From Sphingobacterium sp. FBM7-1 (GTDB taxonomy: Bacteria > Bacteroidota > Bacteroidia > Sphingobacteriales > Sphingobacteriaceae): a stretch of DNA of 64,000 nucleotides. The notes beneath the pieces were generated by a model. It worked only from the letters and a program-made list of their open reading frames with translations, was not told where the DNA came from and made no database searches. Each line of letters begins with the position of its first letter. Within the stretch, counting starts at the first letter, position 1. Shown in pieces: positions 1 through 5,303 of this stretch. The stretch lies in contig NZ_JAJEWJ010000001.1 in NCBI RefSeq assembly GCF_020687765.1, forward strand, positions 186,001-250,000, in the 5' to 3' direction. Position numbers and translations under genes: made by a program.

Positions 1-4
1 TTAA

Positions 5-13
5 TAAAGCGAA
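5..13 (+). promoter_or_regulatory. repeated translation leader, copy 1
   Basis: TAAAGCGAA lies 5 nt before the ATG at 19. The same nine bases occur with the same spacing before the ATG at 230. This is probably a phage translation-initiation or ribosome-docking element, but only two copies are seen. Confidence 0.3.
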
Positions 14-18
14 ATAAC

Positions 19-213
19 ATGGATAATCAAATCAGTTTTAATCAATCTGAATGGCAATTGCCTCCAATATTATTGATGCATTGGGGATACGGTAATTTAA
101 TGCCTGAATTTAACCACGAAATATGGTGGACATGTCCCCATTGTGGCGAGGTGTATGATGCAAGATGGCATCAGAAAATATGTCCATCATGTAGACGTGA
201 TATTGACAAGTAA
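19..213 (+). CDS. small zinc-ribbon phage protein
   Basis: This is a 64-residue protein of unknown function in the early region of the prophage. The C-terminal half carries two CxxC knuckles (CPHC near residue 39 and CPSC near residue 55), which would bind one zinc ion as a rubredoxin-like ribbon. The N-terminal half is rich in Trp, Met and Asn and has no recognisable motif. It starts 18 bases into the window and precedes a run of tightly packed early genes, so it is probably cotranscribed with them. Zinc-ribbon proteins of this size in phages may bind nucleic acid or a host protein. Its resemblance to Mu Com is limited to having two CxxC pairs. Confidence 0.6.
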   Translation: MDNQISFNQSEWQLPPILLMHWGYGNLMPEFNHEIWWTCPHCGEVYDARWHQKICPSCRRDIDK

Positions 214-215
214 AC

Positions 216-224
216 TAAAGCGAA
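216..224 (+). promoter_or_regulatory. repeated translation leader, copy 2
   Basis: This is a second TAAAGCGAA, again 5 nt before an ATG (230). It supports ATG 230 rather than the upstream in-frame ATG at 143, which lies inside the preceding gene. Confidence 0.3.
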
Positions 225-229
225 TAAAT

Positions 230-490
230 ATGAAAAAGAATGAAGTAACAACGGCTGACAATCTGCAAATTGGCGACCGTTTCTATTTCCTGAATGACAA
301 AAACAAGGTGGTTTGGGAAATGGTAGAACATGAAAAGAAGGTCACAAACTACCAAACCTATTCTAATTGGTGCATTCCTGCAAGCGTGTCTGATGGTAGA
401 GGTTCTGACACTTTTAAGGCTGCCTTTGTGAAGCCGATCCGTAAAGAAACTAAGGTTGTTTATTTAAGATCAAAGGAGGGATTTATATGA
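230..490 (+). CDS. hypothetical early phage protein
   Basis: This 86-residue protein matches no family I can name. The frame is open from 143, but the start at 230 is preferred: it has the same leader as the gene before it and avoids a 70-base overlap. The sequence (NLQIGDRFYFLNDKNKVVWE near the N-terminus) suggests a small beta-rich fold, similar to the short phage proteins that describe a parameter as 'DRFYF...W.v'. That reading is only an impression. Its stop overlaps the next start by four bases (ATGA), which indicates translational coupling in an early operon. Confidence 0.5.
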   Translation: MKKNEVTTADNLQIGDRFYFLNDKNKVVWEMVEHEKKVTNYQTYSNWCIPASVSDGRGSDTFKAAFVKPIRKETKVVYLRSKEGFI

Positions 491-819
491 AGTACATTAT
501 GATTCAAAGAACATTGTCATCCTCTATGGACGATGATAATGTAACTATGTATCCGATTATCTTTCCTAAAGAATTAGTGCATAAAGACATTGCTGAAGCA
601 ATTACTAAAGTCATTTCAAATTATTGGGGTGATAGCGAAATACAAGTAGTTAGTGCTGGTGAAATTAATTTAGTGGCGGGCTTTGTACATGGATTTAGCG
701 ATACTCTGAAATTGAACAGCGATCCAGCTGATGATAGCGTGATATCAATGGTGGATTATTTTAACGTGCATAGGTATAGAATACCGACTACAATAATTAA
801 CAACGAAAAGGGCAAATGA
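487..819 (+). CDS. hypothetical early phage protein
   Basis: This is a 110-residue acidic protein with no recognised domain. It overlaps the previous gene by ATGA and the next gene by ATGA, so it belongs to the same translationally coupled early operon. No signal peptide, membrane segment or cysteine motif is visible. Position between small early genes and the ATPase suggests a replication or host-takeover accessory role, which is inference only. Confidence 0.5.
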   Translation: MKYIMIQRTLSSSMDDDNVTMYPIIFPKELVHKDIAEAITKVISNYWGDSEIQVVSAGEINLVAGFVHGFSDTLKLNSDPADDSVISMVDYFNVHRYRIPTTIINNEKGK

Positions 820-1619
820 AAGCATTAGGAATAAAACAATTTCATCAGAAAACATTCAAATTACTCGATTTAGAAGGTTCTCAATTTAAACCTACTCTGG
901 GTAATATACCAAAGTTCTTTACTTGTGTAATTGGCGGTTTTAGCGGTAATGGTAAAACTGAATTTTGCATCCGATTGGCTAAAATGTTTTGTGAGCGTTT
1001 CGGGGTAAAGGCTTCTTGGTGGTCGTATGAGCAAAGGCATGGGTTTGACTTGCAAACAGCGACCATGCGTAACAATATGGAAGAGGTTTCAGGCTTATTT
1101 ATCCCAATTGACCCGATAGCTAATTTACCTCAGGGGGTTAGTTTTTTGGAAGATTTGGACGCATATCTTGAAAAGCGTGGAAGCTCTGAATATGTATTCA
1201 TTGACAGTATTGATTACACCAACTGGAAGAAGGAAGATTATTTATACTTGAAAGAGAAATATGAAGGGAAAAAGACGTTTATTTTCATCTGCCATACTGA
1301 TCCTTCAGGAAATCCAAGAAAGTCCATTGCACGTGATATCATCTTTGATGGTGGCATGTTTATTTTCGTTTCAAAGTATATAGCTACTCCCTTAAAAAAT
1401 CGCTTTGGGGGCTTTGATCCATTTGTAATTTGGGAGAAAAAAGCGAGAGAGCTAAACCCACTTTTCTTTGATCCAAAGAGTAAGGTAAAATGTAAAAACC
1501 AAAACCAACAAGCGGAGCTATTTGAAGAATCGGAGAATGAAAAGCAAGGGGTATCGAAAAAAGTTCCTGTTGAAAGTAAGGGGGTAGATGCAAACAATAA
1601 ATTAAAAGTAGTGGGGTAA
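816..1619 (+). CDS. RecA/DnaB-like P-loop ATPase
   Basis: This 267-residue protein has a Walker A motif (GGFSGNGKTEF, about residues 41-51) and a Walker B strand (YVFIDSIDY, about residue 127). A sensor-like strand follows (FIFICHTD) and then a conserved-looking loop. The layout matches the RecA-fold ATPases encoded by phages as helicase, recombinase or transposition helper. In Mu-like phages the transposition activator B is also an ATPase in the early region, but this protein does not look like AAA+ MuB. The C-terminal 40 residues are low-complexity and charged. It sits in the coupled early operon (ATGA overlap with the gene before). A role in phage DNA replication is likely; the exact function is not. 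Confidence 0.65.
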   Translation: MKALGIKQFHQKTFKLLDLEGSQFKPTLGNIPKFFTCVIGGFSGNGKTEFCIRLAKMFCERFGVKASWWSYEQRHGFDLQTATMRNNMEEVSGLFIPIDPIANLPQGVSFLEDLDAYLEKRGSSEYVFIDSIDYTNWKKEDYLYLKEKYEGKKTFIFICHTDPSGNPRKSIARDIIFDGGMFIFVSKYIATPLKNRFGGFDPFVIWEKKARELNPLFFDPKSKVKCKNQNQQAELFEESENEKQGVSKKVPVESKGVDANNKLKVVG

Positions 1620-1624
1620 ATGCA

Positions 1625-2059
1625 ATGAAAAGATTCGTGTTAACATCAGACAGTTTTAAAGGTCAAGTGGTTTTAGGCTATAACGAAGATGGTTTATTGT
1701 CTCTTGTGGAGAATGATGCTATAATGACCGAAAAGCAATTTTCTTGGTTTTGGGACTTCCTTCCAATCCATGAAAGTCAATTGTCAGAATACAAAAGAAA
1801 GGTTAAAGGATATTTGGAGGAACTACCTGAAGATATCAGCTTTGATGCATTTTGGAATAGGTATGGAAAAAAAATAAATAAGATCAGGTGTGAACCTATT
1901 TTCAAGAAATTAAAAGATGCTGAAAAGCTATTAGCTATTCGCAATATCAAGCCGTATGAGGAATATTTAGAACGTACTGGCTATAGAGGTAAGTGTGACC
2001 CTGAAAACTATTTTAAAAAGGGCTATTGGAATGTTGACTGGAAAGCGGAAAGGGTTTAA
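1625..2059 (+). CDS. phage replication-initiator-like protein
   Basis: This 144-residue protein has a C-terminal half (from about residue 77) of the form FW..YGKK...C...F.KL.d.EK..A...I..Y...L.rtGYr, then a Y-F-K-K-GYWN-W ending. That pattern is common at the end of phage replication initiators and helicase-loader proteins. The usual N-terminal winged helix is not obvious. It follows the ATPase gene by five bases and overlaps the GemA-like gene at TAATG, so the three are probably one transcript. A role in loading the phage replication machinery is inferred from this motif and the neighbours. Confidence 0.5.
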   Translation: MKRFVLTSDSFKGQVVLGYNEDGLLSLVENDAIMTEKQFSWFWDFLPIHESQLSEYKRKVKGYLEELPEDISFDAFWNRYGKKINKIRCEPIFKKLKDAEKLLAIRNIKPYEEYLERTGYRGKCDPENYFKKGYWNVDWKAERV

Positions 2060-2475
2060 TGATGAAACAAATATCAAGTACTAAAAAACAAAATGCAATG
2101 ATCGGCTACTTAGTTAGCCGATTAAAGCTGGATGATGATACCAAAGAAGAAATCATTTACAGCTATACTGATGGTAGAACCACCAGCATTCGGGAATTAC
2201 AATTTGAAGAAGCCAAAGAAGTAATTAAAGCTTTGACCAGTGGTCACGTTCAATTTCAGTCACCAGCAAACAAAATGAGACGTAAGATATTATCTATGGC
2301 TCATGAAATGAGCTGGGAGCTTCCAAGCGGTAAAATAGATATGAATAGGGTCAACAATTGGTGCATCAATTATGGCTATCTGAGTAAGCGTTTAGATCAA
2401 TATACCGAAAACGAACTTCCTGCTTTAGTGTCTGCATTTGAAAACATGTATTTAAAGCATTTAAAAGGGATTTAA
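2059..2475 (+). CDS. GemA/gp16-like early regulatory protein (DUF1018-like)
   Basis: This 138-residue protein begins with a segment like the Mu GemA family (ISSTKKQNAMIGYLVSRLKL, then DDDTKEEIIYSYTDGRTTSIRELQ), which normally opens with a helix-rich region ending in a 'TS..eLt..e...vi..l' pattern. GemA of Mu is an early protein that alters host gene expression and DNA supercoiling. The C-terminal part has a second helical segment ending in HLKGI. The start overlaps the stop of the preceding gene (TAATGATG), and ATG 2062 is an alternative. Family call is moderate; function is taken from Mu. Confidence 0.6.
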   Translation: MMKQISSTKKQNAMIGYLVSRLKLDDDTKEEIIYSYTDGRTTSIRELQFEEAKEVIKALTSGHVQFQSPANKMRRKILSMAHEMSWELPSGKIDMNRVNNWCINYGYLSKRLDQYTENELPALVSAFENMYLKHLKGI

Positions 2476-2493
2476 AAGTTATATATTCGTAAT

Positions 2494-3048
2494 ATGAAAA
2501 CTCTGTTAACTCTTTTTATACTTATAGCTTGCATTACCGTAAATGCTCAAATACAACTTACACAGGATGGCATAAGGGATGCTAATGATACCTCAAATCA
2601 CTTCATTGTTTTGGATTATCAAGTTCCACAATCGGAATTATATAAAGCTACATTGAGTGCGTTAAATAAGCTTTATAATTCTCCTGAACATGTGATTGAT
2701 GCCGTGGAAAATGCATCAATAAAAGTGAACGCTAACAGCAATATCATTTCTGTAAATAAACTGACAGCTCTTGAAAAGCAAAAATACAGCGTTGACTATG
2801 TAGTTTTATTGGATTTTAAAGATTCTAAAATTCGTATTGAGATACCCTCAGTCCTATTTAAACAAGAAAGTTTAAGCGGATATAATTTCTTTTTAGTTGC
2901 AAACAGAAAGAAAATAGGCAAAACAAATGGAATATGGGATTATGATGGTAATCTAAAAAATGAATGGTTGAAAGAAGATGTAGAAAAGTATTTCAATAAT
3001 TGGGTTGGATGGTTAGATAAAGAAATAAAAAACTATTCCACTTGGTAA
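2494..3048 (+). CDS. secreted DUF4468-like protein, probable prophage cargo
   Basis: This 184-residue protein starts with a clear Sec signal peptide (MKTLLTLFILIACITVNAQ) ending at the AQ site typical of Bacteroidota. The mature part resembles DUF4468, a small alpha/beta domain found in secreted Bacteroidota proteins (a substrate-free region 'vldYqvPqsELYkatLsaLNklY' followed by two strand-rich segments). Its function is unknown. A weak -7 box (TATATTCG, 2482-2489) stands just upstream, and a strong terminator follows (3053-3080), so it looks like an independently expressed gene inside the prophage, a lysogenic-conversion or moron gene. That role is inference. Confidence 0.6.
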   Translation: MKTLLTLFILIACITVNAQIQLTQDGIRDANDTSNHFIVLDYQVPQSELYKATLSALNKLYNSPEHVIDAVENASIKVNANSNIISVNKLTALEKQKYSVDYVVLLDFKDSKIRIEIPSVLFKQESLSGYNFFLVANRKKIGKTNGIWDYDGNLKNEWLKEDVEKYFNNWVGWLDKEIKNYSTW

Positions 3049-3052
3049 ATGT

Positions 3053-3080
3053 AAGCCCCTATGAATTAGGGGCTTTTTTT
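3053..3080 (+). terminator. intrinsic terminator after DUF4468-like gene
   Basis: AAGCCCCTA and TAGGGGCTT form a 9-bp perfect stem with a 5-nt loop, followed directly by a run of T. It separates the cargo gene from the next promoter. Confidence 0.85.
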
Positions 3081-3101
3081 ATGCTTTAAAACTCGGTTAA
3101 C

Positions 3102-3128
3102 TTGGTGTTGGAATTTGATATATTTTTG
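3102..3128 (+). promoter_or_regulatory. Bacteroidota-type promoter for the 3134 gene
   Basis: TTG (3102-3104) is followed after 16 nt by TATTTTTG (3121-3128), matching TAnnTTTG. Transcription would start almost at the ATG (3134), so the mRNA could be nearly leaderless, or a later start is used. Confidence 0.45.
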
Positions 3129-3133
3129 TATTA

Positions 3134-3448
3134 ATGATAAGAGGAAGCCAAACCATTACTCAAATTTTTCCGACTGCTATAAAATCCGAATCGAGCCGTA
3201 AAAGCATCAAAGGAGTTTATACGCAGGATCGTGATATTTGTATGTGTTACCGCTACTACTACCATTATGAAATACTTCGTGTACGCATGGATGATGCCGT
3301 TGCTACTATGGAAAAAGAATTTTTTGTTTCCGCTTCTACCATCATGACCAGACTTGTTGATTATGCCGATTTATTAAAAGATATAGTCTACAATAAGCCT
3401 TCAAAAAAAGAGCTTAGAGAAAAATACCCTCAATTTGTCTGGAATTAA
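3134..3448 (+). CDS. small phage protein, possible regulator
   Basis: This 104-residue protein has no family I can name with confidence. The central part (MCYRYYYHYEILRVRMDDAV) is rich in Tyr. The segment MEKEFFVSASTIMTRLVDY looks like a short helix-turn-helix of the type seen in small Bacteroidota mobile-element proteins, where 'S...I...L' is the recognition helix. It has its own promoter and is followed by another promoter, so it is a single-gene unit between the early and structural genes. A role in DNA binding, perhaps in switching to late transcription, is only a suggestion from its size and place. Confidence 0.5.
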   Translation: MIRGSQTITQIFPTAIKSESSRKSIKGVYTQDRDICMCYRYYYHYEILRVRMDDAVATMEKEFFVSASTIMTRLVDYADLLKDIVYNKPSKKELREKYPQFVWN

Positions 3449-3461
3449 TTATATAGATTTG
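3434..3461 (+). promoter_or_regulatory. Bacteroidota-type promoter for the DUF4145 gene
   Basis: TTTG (3434-3437), a 16-nt gap and TAGATTTG (3454-3461) stand 19 bases before the ATG at 3481. The -33 element lies inside the end of the preceding gene. Confidence 0.5.
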
Positions 3462-3480
3462 TTAAGATAATCTATTTAGT

Positions 3481-4173
3481 ATGCCATTTTACGAATCAAC
3501 TATTAAATGTCCTTATTGTTTTAAGGATCCTCTCATCCACTGGAAAACTACTGAATTATTTGAAGAAGACAGGGAAAATGATTTAGCTAAGCAAATTTAT
3601 TATAATGAATGTCCAATCTGTAGAAAATTGATCGTCGGGGTACAATATGGTCAAAAAGGATGGGCTTTTGGTAAACACAATGTGGACACGCCCATTTTTG
3701 AAGAGATTGTTTACCCTCAATATAGTCGAACAATGAAGCCAGACTATATACCGGAAAATTTATATGGAGAGTATAAAGAATCTATAGATGTGTTACCAGT
3801 AAGTCGGAAATCGTCTGCTGCAATGTCTAGAAGAATTTTACAAAACATTATAAGGGAACACTATGCTATAAGCGAAAGAACGTTAGATGCAGAGATACAT
3901 AAATTCATTTCCTTGCCGTCAATACCAACATATATTTCAGATGCTGTGGATGCTGTTAGATGGATTGGGAATATCGCTGCTCATCCTCTTAAAAACTCTG
4001 AAACTGGCGTTGTCGTTGATGTTGAAGATGGAGAAGCGGAATGGCTTGTAGAGGTTATTGAAGCATTGTTTGATTTTACATTTGTTCAACCCAAAAAGCT
4101 GGAGGCAAGAAGGAACGACTTAAATGAAAAATTAGCATCACTCGGAAAACCAAAGTTAAAAAGCGGTAAATAA
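3481..4173 (+). CDS. DUF4145-domain protein
   Basis: This 230-residue protein has an N-terminal zinc-binding region with CxxC pairs (CPYC near residue 10, CPIC near residue 44). The following helical domain has the DUF4145 pattern: SAAMSRRILQNIIREH, then W-IGNIAAHP near the middle of the C-terminal half. DUF4145 is widespread next to restriction, toxin and prophage genes and its biochemical role is unknown. It has its own promoter (3434-3461) and a terminator that overlaps its stop codon (4160-4183). It converges with the minus-strand head genes. A defence or superinfection role is possible from the usual company this domain keeps, but nothing here shows it. Confidence 0.7.
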   Translation: MPFYESTIKCPYCFKDPLIHWKTTELFEEDRENDLAKQIYYNECPICRKLIVGVQYGQKGWAFGKHNVDTPIFEEIVYPQYSRTMKPDYIPENLYGEYKESIDVLPVSRKSSAAMSRRILQNIIREHYAISERTLDAEIHKFISLPSIPTYISDAVDAVRWIGNIAAHPLKNSETGVVVDVEDGEAEWLVEVIEALFDFTFVQPKKLEARRNDLNEKLASLGKPKLKSGK

Positions 4174-4183
4174 CCGCTTTTTT
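4160..4183. terminator. bidirectional terminator between convergent genes
   Basis: AAAGCGGT (4160-4167) and ACCGCTTT (4173-4180) form a perfect stem flanked by A and T runs. It stops transcription from the DUF4145 gene, and probably the minus-strand head operon as well. Confidence 0.75.
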
Positions 4184-4613
4184 ATAGATATTCCTTGACA
4201 AAACCAGTCGCAAAAGTAATTCGCACTACATCAAAATCCGCTCTATCTTCATCAATTATGCTGGTGCATTCCCATTTTTCCGTTTTACCTAATTTTAAGC
4301 CCTGAAACAAGCTTTCAATCTCTTCAATGGTGTCGTAATACTCTAAAGCTTTTTCGAGCCGTTGTGAGGCGTTTAAATTGTTTTGGTCGATAAGCTTTTC
4401 AAATGCTACACGGATTTGAATTTGACAGGTTGCCCGTTGGATCATAGCGTTCAAATTTTCACGTCTTGGAATATTTACCTTAATCAATGCACATGGGAAT
4501 TTTACTTCAGGTCTTTGATTGTAGCCTTCGAGTTGCCCCCGATCTCTGTCAATAAATGCTATACTATCCAGTGTGTCCAATTTTAACAATGTGTTTTTAA
4601 ATATTTCTTTCAT
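4182..4613 (-). CDS. putative phage tail-completion or head-tail joining protein
   Basis: This 143-residue protein is the last gene of the minus-strand head module and follows the gpG-like gene by three bases. It has no membrane segment or catalytic motif. It reads as an alpha/beta protein (two regions of the form 'PCALIKVNIPR' and 'DFDVVRITFATGFVKEYL') similar to tail terminator or minor-tail proteins such as the gp37-type products that follow gpG in Mu-like phages. The call rests mainly on position, size and the strand pattern at the C-terminus, so another small structural role is possible. Confidence 0.5.
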   Translation of the reverse strand: MKEIFKNTLLKLDTLDSIAFIDRDRGQLEGYNQRPEVKFPCALIKVNIPRRENLNAMIQRATCQIQIRVAFEKLIDQNNLNASQRLEKALEYYDTIEEIESLFQGLKLGKTEKWECTSIIDEDRADFDVVRITFATGFVKEYL

Positions 4614-4616
4614 TTT

Positions 4617-5156
4617 TTAAAGGGTTTTAAAATTAGTTTTAAATCTTGTTTTAATATCCGTTATTAGGCTTTGACTTTTGCCCATAAATTGACGTTTAGG
4701 AAGTGTGATGGAATATGCGCCAACTGAAGCTTTTTGGCTGAAGGATGCACGTTCATTGTTTTTGGAGAATAGTGTTTTTCCTTTAAATTTTCCTCTTGTA
4801 TGTTTCTTGAATGTAATGTGTTTTACTCCTCCTTTGTGCTGGATGGTTTCACCTTCGTTGTGTGCTTTAGCGTATAGCACTCTTGATGAGCCAGCAGATA
4901 GACCAGCCCTATCATGATAAACGTAATTGATCCTAAGTGTCCGAAATAAATTTCCAGTACGGTACATCAGTGATCCTCTTGACGGCTCTCTTTTTTTGTC
5001 CTTATAAGGCTGGTAAGGCTTTCCGTCCCATTCTTTCTTTAGCAAGGCATTTTGAAAATGTTCCAAAGCGGTTTCAGCAACCAGCTGAGGTGCTAATTCT
5101 ATCTTTGTGTCAATCTTTTTAAATAATGCTTCAAGCTGTTTATCAAACTTATCCAT
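4617..5156 (-). CDS. phage virion morphogenesis protein (Mu gpG-like)
   Basis: This 179-residue basic protein resembles the phage virion morphogenesis family (Mu gpG), which acts at the head-tail connection. The recognisable elements are an N-terminal helix, then WDGKPYQPYKDKKREPSRG, LMYRTGNLFRTLR ('L..tG.L..S' block), a central loop with HNEGETIQ, and a C-terminal RQFMGKSQSL segment ('R.flG.s'). It lies just after the portal fusion in the minus-strand operon, as in Mu where gpG follows gp30. The 141 bases between the two genes contain a perfect hairpin and possible structured RNA, which is unusual for consecutive head genes. Confidence 0.7.
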   Translation of the reverse strand: MDKFDKQLEALFKKIDTKIELAPQLVAETALEHFQNALLKKEWDGKPYQPYKDKKREPSRGSLMYRTGNLFRTLRINYVYHDRAGLSAGSSRVLYAKAHNEGETIQHKGGVKHITFKKHTRGKFKGKTLFSKNNERASFSQKASVGAYSITLPKRQFMGKSQSLITDIKTRFKTNFKTL

Positions 5157-5165
5157 ACTATTTGC

Positions 5166-5303
5166 TATATTTGTATTGTAATACTACCTCGTGTAAATGA
5201 GAGACTGTTAAATAGGTTGAGCAGTGGCTCATGACTGGTTTTCCAACGTGGTACTTTACACAACCTTAATTAAAGCCATTAGTTAACGCTAATGGCTTTA
5301 ATT
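5166..5303 (+). ncRNA. possible structured RNA between gpG-like and portal genes
   Basis: On the plus strand, TATATTTG (5166-5173) fits the -7 box, although no good -33 TTG is present. Downstream, GTGTAAA (near 5194) can pair with TTTACAC (near 5254). Inside lie GTTG/CAAC and CAGT/ACTG or GAGC/GCTC pairings, and the unit ends in a 15-bp perfect hairpin (5268-5303). The RNA would run antisense toward the portal gene's 3' end. No coding sequence is seen here. The same DNA on the minus strand is the leader of the gpG-like gene, and the structure could serve that mRNA instead. Confidence 0.35.
5268..5303. terminator. perfect 15-bp hairpin at the end of the portal gene
   Basis: Arms 5268-5282 and 5289-5303 are exact inverted copies (core AAAGCCATTAG) with a 6-nt loop. 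The hairpin covers the portal stop codon. The flanking T-runs are short, so it may be an attenuating terminator or an mRNA-stabilising stem rather than a full stop. Confidence 0.6.

Noticed and set aside
19..213. Zinc-ribbon protein as a Com homologue that would switch on mom
   Set aside because: It only shares two CxxC pairs, and lies over 25 kb from the Mom-like gene; in Mu com directly precedes and overlaps mom.
143..229. Longer start for the second early gene
   Set aside because: It lies fully inside the preceding zinc-ribbon gene, while ATG 230 has the repeated leader at the same spacing.
870..1597. Several minus-strand open frames opposite the early ATPase gene
   Set aside because: Cys/Phe/Ser-rich shadow translations of the coding strand with no start signals or motifs.
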